A stretch of DNA of 64,000 nt from CAWIOX01 sp963837775 (GCA_963837775.1 CAWIOX010000030.1:1-64000); one strand, 5' to 3'; shown: positions 29,791-39,918, counted from the first letter of the stretch. A program made the numbers and translations. Notes: generated by a model not told the origin, from the sequence alone.

Positions 29791-32700
29791 TGAGCGAACC
29801 AACTACAGCGCCGCGCGCCTACGAGATCAATGGCGAGGCCGCCGATGCGGCCCGCTTCATCGCGCTGGCCTGCGACCCGCAACATTCGGTGGTGGTCGAA
29901 GCCTGCGCCGGCAGCGGCAAGACCTGGCTGCTGGTGGCGCGCATGCTGCGCCTGCTGCTGGCGGGCACCGCGCCGTCCGAATTGCTGGCGATTACCTTCA
30001 CCCGCAAGGCGGCGCAGGAAATGCGCGAGCGCCTGATGCTGTTGCTGCGCGACCTGGCGCTGCTGCCTGAGCCGGAAGTGCGCACGCTGCTGCTGGAGCG
30101 CGGCGTCGGCGCGCACGACTTGCCGCGGCTGATGCCGCTGGCGCGCGGCCTGTTTGAACGCGTGCTGTCGAGCCCGCAATCGCTGTCGATCGACACCTTC
30201 CATAGCTGGTTCGCGCGGCTGATCCAGATCGCGCCGCTGACCGCCGGCGTGCCGCACGGCTACAGCCTGACCGATAGCAGCGGCGAGCTGTTGTCCGAGG
30301 CGTACAGCACCTTCATGCAGTCGCTCAACGATGCGGAACATGCGCCGCTGCGCGCGGCTCTGCTGGCGCTGTACGACAGCGTCGGCGATTTCAATGCGAA
30401 GAAGCTGCTCGATGCGTTCATCGGCAAGCGGGCCGAATGGTGGGCTTCGGTGCAGGGCGCGGCAGAAGAACAACGCCACCCCGCCGCTGCAGTGGCTGCA
30501 GGACTTGTGCGGTGCCGATGCCGCATCCGATGCGCGGCTGACGCTGTGGGACGATGCGCAACTGGGCAAGCGCCTGCAGAGCATCGCATGGCTGCTGGGG
30601 CAGGGCGCCAAGCGCAATCAGGAGCGCGCGACCAAGATCGAAAGCGCGCACAGCGACGGCGCCAGCCTGTCAAATTTTGCGCAGCTGCTGGCGCAGTTCC
30701 GCGACGACAAGGGCGCGCCGCGCGGCAACGACCACCGGCGCGGTCAATTGTTCGAAGGCGATCGAAGCCAATCTGGGCGCAGGGCGGGGCCGATGCCTTC
30801 GAGCGCGAATTCGTCGCACTGGGCGACGCGTTGCAGCAATTGCAGCGCCGCAGTGCCGAGCCCGATGTGCTGGCGCTCAACGCCGCGCTGTTTACCGCCG
30901 GCGCCGCCTATCTGGAACGCTATCAGGCAATCAAGGCCGAGCGCCGCGTGTTCGACTTCGCCGATCTGGAATGGCAGGCGTATCGGCTGCTGTCGGACGA
31001 AGAGCACGCCGCCTATCTGCAAAGCCGGCTCGATGCGCGTTACAAGCACGTGCTGCTGGATGAATTCCAGGATACCAATCCGCTGCAATGGAACATCGTG
31101 CAGGGCTGGCTGAATGCTTACGGCGACGACGGCAGCAAGCCCAGCGTGTTCATGGTCGGCGATCCGAAGCAATCGATCTACCGCTTCCGGCGCGCCGAGC
31201 CGCGCGTGTTCATCGCCGCGCGCGATCTGCTGGCCAGCCAGGGCGCGGCAGTGCTGCGCACCAATCAGACCCGCCGCAATGCGGGCGACATCGTCGCTGC
31301 GCTCAATGCCAGCTTCGGCGGCAATCCGATTTTTTCAGCGCAGACCACGCTGGCCGCGCACAGCGGTGCGGTCTGGCGCCTGCCGCTGATACGCCAGGCT
31401 GTGCGCGAGAAAGCCGAGGCGGCGGGATTCGCGCTGCGCAATCCGCTGACCACGCGCGCGCGACGAGGAGGAAGATGCGCGCCGGCGCGATGAAGGCCGG
31501 GCGGTCGCGCAGGCGATCCTGCGCGCACGGCAGGAACTCAGCGCGCAACGGCGCGACGGGCAGCCGGTGCGCTGGTCGGAAGTGATGCTGCTGGTGAAAA
31601 AGCGCAAGCACCTGGGCGCGTACGAGAGCGCATTGCGCGAGGCCGGCATTCCGTTCGTGTCCGACAAGCGCGGCGGCCTGCTGCAGGCGCTGGAAGTGGC
31701 CGACCTGATCGCGCTGCTGTGCTTCCTGATCGCGCCCGGCGACGATCGGGCGCTGGCCCATGTGCTGAAATCCCCGATCATCAATGCCGACGATGCCGAC
31801 CTGATCACGCTGGCGCAGCGCAGCGAAGCCGGCTGGTGGCTGCGGCTGCAGGCGGCCATCACGGCAGGGGACGGCGCCACGCCGGCGCTGCACAGGGCCG
31901 GCGAGGTATTGGCGCGCTGGCTGGAAGCCGCGCCGCGCCTGCCGGTGCATGATTTGCTGGACCTGATCCTGCATCAGGGCGAATTGCTCAGCCGCTATGC
32001 GCAGGCGGCCTCCGCGCTGACGCGCAGCCAGGTGATCGGCAATATCGAGGCGTTTACCGAACTGGCGTTGAATCTGGATGCCGGCCGTTATCCGAGCCTG
32101 CCGAAATTCATCGACGCGTTGCGCACGCTGCAGAACGGGGCCGACAACGATGCGCCGGATGAAGCCGGCATCGACGCCGCGGTCGATGCGGTGCGGATTC
32201 TGACCATCCACAGCGCCAAGGGACTGGAAGCGCCGATCGTCGTGCTGCTCGACGCCAATCACAGCGAACCGGCGCGCGACGATAGCGGCATCCTGTGCGA
32301 CTGGCCGCAGGATCAGGCTGCGCCGACCCATTTTTCGGTGTTCGGGCGCAAGGACGAACGCGGCGCGGCGCGCGATGCGCTGTTTGCGGCGGAAGAGGGC
32401 TTCAAGGCGCAGGAAGACTGGAACCTGCTGTACGTGGCCGCCACCCGCGCCAAGAACATCCTGATCATCAGCGGCGTGGCCGGCGCGAAGAATGCGCAGC
32501 CCGACGGCACGGTCGACAACAGCTGGTACGCCAGGATGCATAGCGCCGACGATGTCGAGTTCGAGCTCGCAGGCCGGCAGCGCCGAGGCGTTGCCGGAAA
32601 CCGGGTTCACGCTGCCGGTCTTCGATCCGCCCGTGCTGGCCGCGCCGCAGCCGGCCGGGATTGCAGCACGCAGCGATGCGATCGACGAGGGCATCGCCTT

Positions 32701-33121
32701 GCACGGCTTGCTGGAGCGGCTGACGCAGTCCGGCGCGTGGCCGGTCAGCGTGCCGGATGCGGGCCTGATTGCGCGCTGGCTGCGCTGCCCGGCCGATATG
32801 GCGGCCACCATCCGCGAGCAGGCGCAGGCGATCCTGGCGCAAGCCGAGCTGGAACACTTCTTCGATCCGTCCCGCCATCAGAGGGCGCACAACGAGCTGG
32901 AAGTGATGGTCGGCACCGACCTATTTCGGTTCGACCGGGTGGTGATCTTCGAGGATGCGGTGTGGATACTGGATTACAAGCGCAATCTGCTGGACAACGA
33001 ACGCGCCGGATACCGGGCGCAGCTGGCGCGCTACCGCGCCGCCGCGCAGTCCGTGTTCGGCGGCAAGCAGATCAGGTCGGCGCTGATCACGGTCGATGGG
33101 CGTTTGTGGGAAATGGCTTGA
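29790..33121 (+). CDS. AddA-like UvrD/REP helicase-nuclease, five frameshifts as read
   Basis: Superfamily 1A helicase with C-terminal nuclease, the motor of an AddAB-type recombination complex. Walker A ACAGSGKTWLL, TFTRKAAQEMRERL (Ia), LLDEFQDTNPLQW (II), GDPKQSIYRFRRAEP (III), TIHSAKGLEAPIVVLLD (V) and VAATRAKNILI (VI) are all present; the nuclease has VWILDYKRNLLD. Breaks, all +1, are near 30473, 30731, 30775, 31455 and 32563. Corrected length is about 1108 residues. The ATG overlaps the addB stop (TGATG), so the two are translationally coupled. Confidence 0.85.
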
Positions 33122-33146
33122 GGATCGGCGGTTGCAGTAGCAGAGT

Positions 33147-33178
33147 GGCGGCTTACGCTGCGCTGACCCGCCCTACGG
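33147..33178 (+). repeat. Short GC-rich extragenic repeat
   Basis: GGCGGCTTACGCTGCGC followed by TGACCCGCCCTACGG, an imperfect inverted repeat of a kind scattered between genes in many Proteobacteria (general knowledge, not searched). It lies just after the addA stop and before dispersed element copy 4. Confidence 0.5.
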
Positions 33179-33187
33179 AGAATAAAT

Positions 33188-33258
33188 ATACTCCATAGTG
33201 TATTTTTATTATGCCAATGAAATCGTGCGGGAACATGGGTATTTTTCCATATACCCCC
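33188..33258 (+). repeat. Dispersed intergenic element, copy 4
   Basis: Left box ATAC (33188-33191), 8 bases, then a 59-bp core starting GTATTTTTATTATGCCAATG and ending CATATACCCCC. It shares the 17 bases GCCAATGAAATCGTGCG with copy 5, which is inverted 3.2 kb away across mshG-mshE. It lies between convergent addA and mshG. Confidence 0.8.
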
Positions 33259-33325
33259 GTAAATAATCGAAAATATTGGGCGTAGGCGTCAATAACGTAG
33301 CGCATTGCGCCGATGTTTGACGCCG

Positions 33326-33364
33326 GAAACGGGGCCGGCGCAAAATCCGCGCCGGCCCCGTTTC
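33326..33364 (-). terminator. Terminator after mshG
   Basis: GAAACGGGGCCGGCGC (33326-33341) and GCGCCGGCCCCGTTTC (33349-33364) form a perfect 16-bp stem with a 7-base loop, immediately before the mshG stop on the minus strand. Confidence 0.9.
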
Positions 33365-33372
33365 AGATACGG

Positions 33373-34602
33373 CTATTTTTTCAGCGCGACCTTGCCCAGA
33401 TCCCAGATCGGCAAGAAAATGCCCAGCGCCAGGATCAGCACCAGGATGCCCAGCGCGACGATCAGGATCGGTTCGATCTGCGACGACAGGGTCTTCAGTT
33501 CGTAATCGACTTCGCGCTCGTACATTTCAGCGATTTCATCCATCAGGTCATCGAGTTCGCCGGTTTCCTCGCCGACCGCAATCATCTGCAGCACTATCGG
33601 CGTAAACACGCCGGCCACCACGGCGGTGCGCAAGATGCTTTCGCCGCGCTCGACGCCGTCGCGCATCTGTTCCACCCGGCTGGCGATATAGGTGTTGTCG
33701 ACCGTTTGCGCGACCACGTTCAGGCCCTGCACGATCGGCACGCCGCTCTTGCTGGACAGGGAAAAGCTGCGGGCAAAGCGTGCCAGCGTGCCTTTCAGGA
33801 TGATGGTTCCGACGATGGGGAAGCGCAGCTTGAGCTTGTCCCATTGGTACCGGCCATTGACGGTCGCGATATACGTCTTGAAGCCAAATACCCCGGCGAT
33901 GATCGCCGCCAGCATCAGCGGCCAGTAGTGCACGGTGAAGTTGGAGGTCGCCAGCAGAACGCGCGTCATCAGCGGCAATTCCGCATTGAAGCCGGCATAC
34001 ACCTTGGCGAATGCCGGGATCACGAAGATGTTGATCACGCCGATCGCCGCGATCATTGCAATGATCACAAAGCTCGGATAGCGCATCGCGGTGCGTACCC
34101 GTTCGCCCATCTCGCGTTCGAATTCAAGATGGGCAAACAGGCGCAGGAACACATCTTCCAGGCGGCCGGTCATCTCGCCGACCCGCACCATGCTCAGGTA
34201 AAAAGTGGAAAATACGGCCGGATGGCGTCGCATCGCGGCCGACAGTTCGCGCCCGGAATCGAGCGATTCGCGGATGTCCTTCAACACCCGCGCAAATGAT
34301 TTGTTGATCGCCGATTCCTGCAAGCCGGCCAGGCCGCGCATGATCGGCACGCCCGCTTTCAGCAGCGTATACAGCTGGCGGCTGAACAGCTGGACATCGA
34401 TCGAGCGTATCTTCTCTTCGGTCAGGCGCGCCCACCAGCCGACCTCATCGCCGTTCAGCGGCCGGCTGGTGGCCGTGATGTCGATCGGCGTGATGCCGGT
34501 GTTGAACAACTGGTTGGCGACCGCGCTGCTGTCGCTGCCTTCCAGCACGCCTTGCACCAGTTCGCCGCGCGAATTGCGCGCTTTATACGCGAAGAAAGGC
34601 AT
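33373..34602 (-). CDS. mshG: MSHA biogenesis inner-membrane platform protein MshG
   Basis: Type II secretion/type IV pilus GspF-PilC family polytopic protein that couples the assembly ATPase to pilin extraction. 409 residues (MPFFAYKARNSRGELVQG) with two T2SS-F domains, each with FSRQLYTLLKAGVPI- or FARSFSLSSKSGVPI-type motifs, and three membrane segments; the last (PILIVALGILVLILALGIFLP) is C-terminal. It follows mshE with only 2 bases between. MSHA identity rests on context: mshE and the msh pilin genes lie next door. Flanked by dispersed element copies. Confidence 0.92.
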   Translation of the reverse strand: MPFFAYKARNSRGELVQGVLEGSDSSAVANQLFNTGITPIDITATSRPLNGDEVGWWARLTEEKIRSIDVQLFSRQLYTLLKAGVPIMRGLAGLQESAINKSFARVLKDIRESLDSGRELSAAMRRHPAVFSTFYLSMVRVGEMTGRLEDVFLRLFAHLEFEREMGERVRTAMRYPSFVIIAMIAAIGVINIFVIPAFAKVYAGFNAELPLMTRVLLATSNFTVHYWPLMLAAIIAGVFGFKTYIATVNGRYQWDKLKLRFPIVGTIILKGTLARFARSFSLSSKSGVPIVQGLNVVAQTVDNTYIASRVEQMRDGVERGESILRTAVVAGVFTPIVLQMIAVGEETGELDDLMDEIAEMYEREVDYELKTLSSQIEPILIVALGILVLILALGIFLPIWDLGKVALKK

Positions 34603-34604
34603 GG

Positions 34605-36308
34605 TTAATCCTCAAGCTGGTTGCTGATGCGCATCGCTTCGCCGACCGTGGTTTTGCCTGCGACGACCAGCGCCACCGCATGGCGGCGCAGGGTTTCGCC
34701 TGCCATTTGCGCTTGCGCCACCTTGGTGAAGGCGGCCGGATCGCCGCCGTTGGCGGCATCCGCCACTTCCCTGGTCATTTCGAGCATTTCGTAGACCCCC
34801 ATGCGGCCGCGGAAACCGGTGCCGTTGCAATGCGAGCAGCCGCGTCCGTGCAGATAGCGGTGCGCGCCGACCGTGTCCTTCAGCTCCGCCTTCAGCCACT
34901 CATGCTCGTTGGCTTGCAACACATGGTCTTCGCTGCAGCTGTCGCAAATCACGCGCACCAGGCGCTGCGCGACCACCGCCTGCAGCGAGCTGCCGACCAT
35001 GTAACCGGGCACGCCCATGTCCAGCAAGCGCATCGGCGTGCTGACGGCGTCGTTGGTGTGCAGCGTCGACAACACCAGATGGCCGGTCATCGCGGCGCGC
35101 ATGCCGATCTGGGCAGTTTCCTGGTCGCGCATCTCGCCCACCAGCACCACGTCGGGATCCTGGCGCAAGGCCGAGCGCAGCACCCTGGCAAAACTGAGTT
35201 CGATCTTGTCATTGACCTGCACCTGGTTGATGCCGGCCAGCCGGTATTCGACCGGATCTTCGACCGTGATCAGCTTTCTTTGCAGCGTGTTCAGCTCGGA
35301 CAGCGCGCCGTACAGCGTGGTGGTCTTGCCGCTGCCGGTCGGCCCGGTCACCAGCACCAGTCCGTTCGGGCGCTGCACGATCGCGCGGAAGCGTTTCAGC
35401 ATCGCCGGCGGCATGCCGATGCCATCCAGATTGAGCTTGCCGCCGCTCTGGTTCAGCAGACGCATCACCACCGATTCGCCATACTGGGTCGGCATGGTCG
35501 AAATCCGCACGTCGATCTGCTGCTGCTTGACCTTGATCGCAAAGCGGCCATCCTGCGGCATGCGTTTTTCCGAAATGTCGAGGTCCGACATCAGCTTCAG
35601 GCGCAAGGCCAGCGATGCGGCAATCTTGATGTCGGCTTCGGTTTGCAGGTGCAGCACGCCGTCGATGCGAAAGCGGATGTGCAGGCGTTTCTCCTGCGGC
35701 TCGATATGGATGTCGGACGCGCGCACCTGGGTCGCGTCGTCGAATACCGATTGCAGCAGCTTGACCACCGGCGCATCTTCCAGGCCCGCATTCAGGCCCA
35801 GCGCACCGAAATCGATGGTGCTGTCGCCCAGTTCCTGCTCCAGTTCGCGCGCCAGCCCGGAGATCTCGTCGGTGCGGCGATACAGGTTGTCAATCGCCTG
35901 CAGCAGTTCGCTTTCATTGACCACCGCCAGCGCGATGTCGCGTTTCAGCAGGCGCGCAATCTCGTCGTAGGCAAACAGATCGGTCGGATCGGCCATGCCG
36001 ATCAGCAGCGCACCGTTGCGCTCGTCGAGTGCGATCGCGCGGAAGCGGCGCGCCTGCATTTCAGGCAGCAGGCGCACCGTTTGCGGCTTGATGTTGTACT
36101 GCTTGAGGTTGATGTAAGGGATGTTGAGCTGCCGCGCCAGCGCGCCGGAAATGATCTCTTCCGTCACAAAACCGTTTTCGACAAAAACCCGCCCCAGTTT
36201 GCGCCCTGTGCGCTTTTGCTCGGCGAGCGCCAGTTGCAGCTGCTCTTCGGACAGCAGCTTCTGCTGCAGCAGGATTTCACCCAAGCGAATTTTTTCCGGC
36301 CTGGCCAT
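34605..36308 (-). CDS. mshE: MSHA pilus assembly ATPase MshE
   Basis: GspE/PilB-family hexameric ATPase powering pilin polymerisation. 567 residues from the ATG at 36308, which has AAGGAG upstream; the in-frame extension to 36434 is not conserved. The N-terminal MshEN domain (RLGEILLQQKLLSEEQLQ..) is the type that binds cyclic di-GMP in MshE proteins. Walker A GPTGSGKTTTLYGAL, Asp box and VLVGEMRDQETAQIGMRAAMTGHL follow, then the zinc tetracysteine CDSC..CSHC. First gene of a two-gene minus-strand unit with mshG. Confidence 0.94.
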   Translation of the reverse strand: MARPEKIRLGEILLQQKLLSEEQLQLALAEQKRTGRKLGRVFVENGFVTEEIISGALARQLNIPYINLKQYNIKPQTVRLLPEMQARRFRAIALDERNGALLIGMADPTDLFAYDEIARLLKRDIALAVVNESELLQAIDNLYRRTDEISGLARELEQELGDSTIDFGALGLNAGLEDAPVVKLLQSVFDDATQVRASDIHIEPQEKRLHIRFRIDGVLHLQTEADIKIAASLALRLKLMSDLDISEKRMPQDGRFAIKVKQQQIDVRISTMPTQYGESVVMRLLNQSGGKLNLDGIGMPPAMLKRFRAIVQRPNGLVLVTGPTGSGKTTTLYGALSELNTLQRKLITVEDPVEYRLAGINQVQVNDKIELSFARVLRSALRQDPDVVLVGEMRDQETAQIGMRAAMTGHLVLSTLHTNDAVSTPMRLLDMGVPGYMVGSSLQAVVAQRLVRVICDSCSEDHVLQANEHEWLKAELKDTVGAHRYLHGRGCSHCNGTGFRGRMGVYEMLEMTREVADAANGGDPAAFTKVAQAQMAGETLRRHAVALVVAGKTTVGEAMRISNQLED

Positions 36309-36441
36309 AAGTGCTCCTTGTAGTTTCGCTGGGAAAATTAATGCACTGCATTTTATGTCATGCAGGCGCGGCGGGTGGACAGGTTTTTGCGCCGATCCGG
36401 CGCCAGCCTTCTTCCGGCGCCCATGTTTTGCCATGAATCAT

Positions 36442-36512
36442 GGGGGTATATGCCAGAACATAGCACTGGGCGCACGATTTCATTGGCTCATTAAAAATAC
36501 ACCGGTATGTAT
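36442..36512 (-). repeat. Dispersed intergenic element, copy 5
   Basis: Reads on the minus strand: ATAC (36509-36512), 8 bases, then a 59-bp core from GTATTTTTAATGAGCCAATG to ATATACCCCC (36442). It lies in the 676-bp divergent region between mshE and mshA, in inverted orientation to copy 4. Confidence 0.8.
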
Positions 36513-36626
36513 GTAAAAACCACGGGGCGTGACGATAAGGCCTGTCGGTATCGCTAATGGCGCAAGCAGGCGCCTGATGCGATTGTTAAATCAAGCGTGC
36601 GCTTTGTCGGCTTCGCGTGCCGGCCG

Positions 36627-36650
36627 GACAAGGTCTGCGCAGATCTTGTC
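36627..36650. promoter_or_regulatory. 24-bp near-perfect palindrome upstream of mshA
   Basis: GACAAGGTCTGC / GCAGATCTTGTC, symmetric except for one pair. It lies about 335 bases before mshA in the mshE-mshA gap (36309-36984), which otherwise holds element copy 5, a strongly AT-rich stretch (36700-36800) and a small hairpin (ACCGGT pair at 36938-36954) in the mshA leader. Candidate operator for an unknown dimeric regulator. Confidence 0.45.
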
Positions 36651-36984
36651 AGGCATTGCATTGATGCAGCAGAGGTATTTCCATCAGGAAATTTCAGTGG
36701 TATTTAATTATCAAATATTTAATTTTAATTATTAAAAATTTAACATTTATTCAAAATAATGTTGTTTTCCTATTCAATATGTTAAACACGATCTCTTCAG
36801 ATGTAATATTGCGAGGCAGAAAAATTGCTGACGCATTTTTGTAACCGTTTGGCAAAAGAATCCAGATTCAGGGGCATAGAAAATGCGAAGAATGCAGTCT
36901 GTTCGCACTCATCCATAGCTGAATGTAGCAAACCCTCACCGGTGTGATACCGGTATTTTGAATTATTTGATAACGGAGTTGAAT

Positions 36985-37441
36985 ATGAACAAGAATATGC
37001 GCATGAACAAGCAACAATCTGGTTTTACCCTGATCGAACTGGTGATGGTGATCGTGATTTTGGGTATTCTGGCGGCGACCGCGTTGCCGAAGTTTGTCGA
37101 CCTGGGTTCCGATGCGCGCACCGCCGCGATGAAAGCGGTGGACGGCTCGATGCGTTCCGCCAATGCGATGATTTTTGCCAAGGCGGCAATGGCAGTGCCG
37201 CCCCAATCAGGGTTAAATGGTACGGTGACCATCAATGGTTCAGCCATAACGACACGCTATGGTTATGCTTTGAACATGACTGCAACTGGCCCTTGCCATG
37301 GACCTGAGTGCTGATTACACAACTGCCGCTGCGACCGTTTCCCACAGTGGTGCAGTCGCACCGGCCACCTGCCGGGTAACTTATGCTGCTGCCACCGCGA
37401 CGGTAGCCCCGACCTACACTACCGTGACAACCGGCTGCTAA
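36985..37441 (+). CDS. mshA: MSHA-type major pilin, one frameshift as read
   Basis: Type IVa pilin. Leader MNKNMRMNKQQSG then cleavage before FTLIELVMVIVILG with Glu5, the prepilin peptidase signature. The globular part has ALPKFVDLGSDARTAAMKAV, typical of MshA/MshB. A +1 shift near 37290 separates it from the C-terminal end AMDLSADYTTAAATV.. and CRVTYAAA..TTGC, which carries the disulfide-loop cysteines. Corrected length is about 151 residues. ATG 36985 with CGGAG upstream. Assignment to MshA rather than MshB rests on being the only full pilin of this type here. Confidence 0.85.
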
Positions 37442-37450
37442 TCCGCATAA

Positions 37451-37474
37451 CAGCACGGGCCCCTGCCCGTGCTG
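37451..37474 (+). terminator. Hairpin after mshA
   Basis: CAGCACGGGC (37451-37460) pairs perfectly with GCCCGTGCTG (37465-37474), loop CCCT. There is no T-run, so it probably stabilises the pilin mRNA or attenuates transcription into mshC, as expected for a major pilin followed by minor pilin genes. Confidence 0.7.
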
Positions 37475-37529
37475 CATTGCAAAGAGGCAAGCCTGTCTTG
37501 CTGTATCGCTTTTCTTGCCAGAGTAAGCA

Positions 37530-37989
37530 ATGTTTCCACGCGCTTCGCATGGCTTTACCATCGTCGAGCTCATCATGGTGATGATCATCACCGGCATCAT
37601 GGCGGCAGTCGTGGCGCCACGGTTCATGGATAACAGCGACATCCAGGCGCGCGGGTTTGCCGATCAGGTACAAGCGTCGCTGCGTTATGCGCAAAAAACC
37701 GCGATCGCACAGCGACGCTTTGTTTGCGTTGCATTTACATCCAGCAGCATTACCCTGACCATCGATATGGCAGCGGCAGCGATATGCCCGGGTGGAAGCC
37801 TTGCTTCGCCAGACGGCAAGCCGGCGTATGTCGTTACCGCCCCTTCCGGCATCACGTTTTCCACGACTCCAACCAATTTCAGCTTTGATGCGCTGGGCAG
37901 ACCTGGCCCGAATGCGCAACAAACCATCAGCATCGTGCGGTGCCGCCAGCGCCATTACTGTCGAAGCCGAGACCGGCTATGTCCACTGA
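37530..37989 (+). CDS. mshC: MSHA minor pilin MshC (GspH-like), one frameshift as read
   Basis: Pseudopilin with a very short leader (MFPRASHG) before FTIVELIMVMIITGIMAA. GspH-like body ARGFADQVQASLRYAQKTAIAQRR. A +1 shift near 37937 changes the frame before GAASAITVEAETGYVH, which ends at the TGA 37987-37989. Corrected length is about 152 residues. The stop overlaps the mshD start. Minor pilins initiate or tip the fibre. Confidence 0.82.
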
Positions 37990-38560
37990 GTACCGGCAAA
38001 AAGGCATCTCGCTGATCGAGCTGATCATGTTCATCGTCATCGTCAGCGTCGGCATTGCCGGCATCCTGTCGGTGATGAACGTGACCACCCAGGCCAGCGC
38101 CGACCCGCTGATTCGCAAGCAGGCGCTGGCGATCGCCGAATCGCTGCTGGAGGAAATCACCTTGCAGCCGTTTACCTATTGCGATCCGGATGATCCGGCT
38201 GCAGCAACTGCGACAGAGCGGCGACGGTTGCTGCTCCCGAGCGCCTTGGTCCCGAGCGATCGCGTCATTCGGCAACGCAGCCCGGCGGTAATGTCTCGCA
38301 ATGTGGCGCAGCGCAACGCTGACAAGTCGGCGATTACAACGGTTTTGTCGATGCGCCGGCATCCGCGGACATCTGGGATAGCGCGCGATTACCCGGCCTG
38401 GAGCGCCTACAACGCCTCGGTGGCCATCAGCAGGTCGGGCGGCATCCTCGGCGTGCCGCAAATGACGTATTGCAGATCGATGTGCAGGGTCGGGCCCGGC
38501 AACACCGATATCACCGTCACCGGTTACCGCTTCCGTTATGCGCCCAATGCCGTACCCTGA
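37979..38560 (+). CDS. mshD: MSHA minor pilin MshD (PilV-like), several frameshifts as read
   Basis: Starts at ATG 37979 (MSTEYRQKGISLIELIMFIV), overlapping the mshC stop; a prepilin-type leader and helix. MshD-like segments are AIAESLLEEITLQPFTYCDPDD, DYNGFVDAP (in another frame at 38332), YNASVAISRSGGI and GNTDITVTGYRFRYAP. At least four shifts are needed (near 38328, 38395, 38455 and 38490), and unlike elsewhere they are not all +1. It ends TGA 38558-38560, overlapping mshO. About 193 residues. Confidence 0.75.
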   Translation: MSTEYRQKGISLIELIMFIVIVSVGIAGILSVMNVTTQASADPLIRKQALAIAESLLEEITLQPFTYCDPDDPAAATATERRRLLLPSALVPSDRVIRQRSPAVMSRNVAQRNADKSAITTVLSMRRHPRTSGIARDYPAWSAYNASVAISRSGGILGVPQMTYCRSMCRVGPGNTDITVTGYRFRYAPNAVP

Positions 38561-39420
38561 TGCCGATGCAGACTGCGATGACCCAACGCCAGCGCGGCTT
38601 CACCCTGATCGAGGCGGTCATGGTGATTGCCATCACCGGCATCGTTGCGGCGATGGTGGCGATCTTCATCCGCACCCCGATTCAGGGCTATTTCGATCTC
38701 GAACGGCGCGTAGAAATGACCGACACCGCCGATACCGCGCTGCGCCGTATCGCGCGCGATCTGCGCCTGGCATTGCCCAATAGCGTGCGCACTGTGGCGG
38801 CGCATCGCCAGGCTGTGTCTGGAATACCTGCCGACGTCGAGCTGGTGGACGTTATCGCATGCGGATATCGGTGCCCTTGGGACTGAGATATTCTGGATTT
38901 CACGGCCGGATGCCAGTTTTGACGTGCTGGGTGCGCCCGAATCCGGTTCGGCCGCCGGCGATCAGCTCGGTGATCTACAACCTGGGCATACCGGGCGCGG
39001 ATGCGTATTCCGGCAATAACCGGCGCAACCCATTTCCGCCGCCACGCCAACAGCATCATGCTGATGGTACGGCGAGCAGTTGCCGATTCGCTTCTCCGGC
39101 ACCGCATTTCAGTGTGATACCGCCGCGAGCAAGCGGTGTTTTAGGTAGTACCAATAGCGGCAGCGGGATCGATAGCGCCGGCAATGGCAATGGCGCCTTG
39201 TATCCGTTATTCGGCATTACGGGATCAATCCAAGCAGCCAGATCCGCCCGGCAATACCGGCGGCACGCCGGTGCTGGCGCAGAATGTCAGCGCCTGCACT
39301 TTTACCTATGATCCTTCGGTGAATCAACGTAACGGCCTGGTGTCGATGCAGATTGCCATCACCAAAGATAATGAAACGGCCAACCTTTACCATGAAGTGC
39401 ATGTCAGCAATGTGCCCTAA
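38560..39420 (+). CDS. mshO: MSHA minor pilin MshO (PilW-like), multiple frameshifts as read
   Basis: Starts ATG 38560 with leader MPMQTAMTQRQRG before FTLIEAVMVIAITGIVAA; then ALRRIARDLRLALPNSVR. The rest is recognisable only by switching frames: CLEYLPT, GGRYRMR, DASFDVLGAPESG, YNLGIPGADAYSGNN, NVSACTFTYDPSV and NLYHEVHVSNVP to the TAA at 39418. Five or more breaks. About 286 residues overall, usual for MshO. Could be a pseudogene but the motif order is intact. Confidence 0.75.
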
Positions 39421-39440
39421 ACAAGCTCCCCGTAAGCGGA

Positions 39441-39918
39441 ATGCGCGATCCCAGGCCCAGCGCGCAGCGCGGCTTTGCCATCGTGTCGGCCATTTTTCTA
39501 TTGGTGGTATTGGGCGCTTTGGGCGCATTCATGGTCACCCTGTCGACGGTACAGCACACCACCTCGACCCAGGATATGCAAGGCGCACGCGCCTATCAGG
39601 CGGCGCGGGCCGGGATCGAGTGGGGTGCGTATCAGGTGCTGACGCCGGAACACGCCAACCCGGTGGGGGTTCCATATGTTTGCCCGGTGGCAGCGACAGC
39701 GCTCAATACTCTGGCGGGTTCCCTGGCAGGCTTTAGCGTGACGGTCTTGTGTGAGCTGACGGCTATTTACGGAAGGTGCCAATCAGATCCGTGTTTATCA
39801 GATCACCTCCACCGCCACATCCGGGACGGCAGGCAGTGCTTATTACGTCGAGCGGCAATTGTCGGCCGCGATCAACACCTGCCGGCTGCTGGCAGACAGT
39901 ACGCCTTGCGGGAACTGA
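39441..39918 (+). CDS. mshP: MSHA biogenesis protein MshP (PilX-like), one frameshift as read
   Basis: Starts MRDPRPSAQRGFAIVSAIFLLVVLGALG, a hydrophobic N-terminus without a canonical FTLIE motif, as in MshP/PilX. AYQAARAGIEWGAYQV is the PilX-type signature. Near 39768 an extra G moves the frame +1; the tail NQIRVYQITSTATSG and YYVERQLSAAINTC ends at TGA 39916. About 158 residues. Last of the plus-strand pilin genes; mshQ, usually next on the same strand, is inverted here. Confidence 0.8.

Noticed and set aside
33188..33258. Dispersed elements as integron attC sites
   Set aside because: No GTTRRRY core sites, no integrase, and neighbouring genes are ordinary chromosomal genes, not cassettes.
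34680..36323. 547-codon open frame antisense to mshE
   Set aside because: Same antisense effect; mshE motifs are complete on the other strand.
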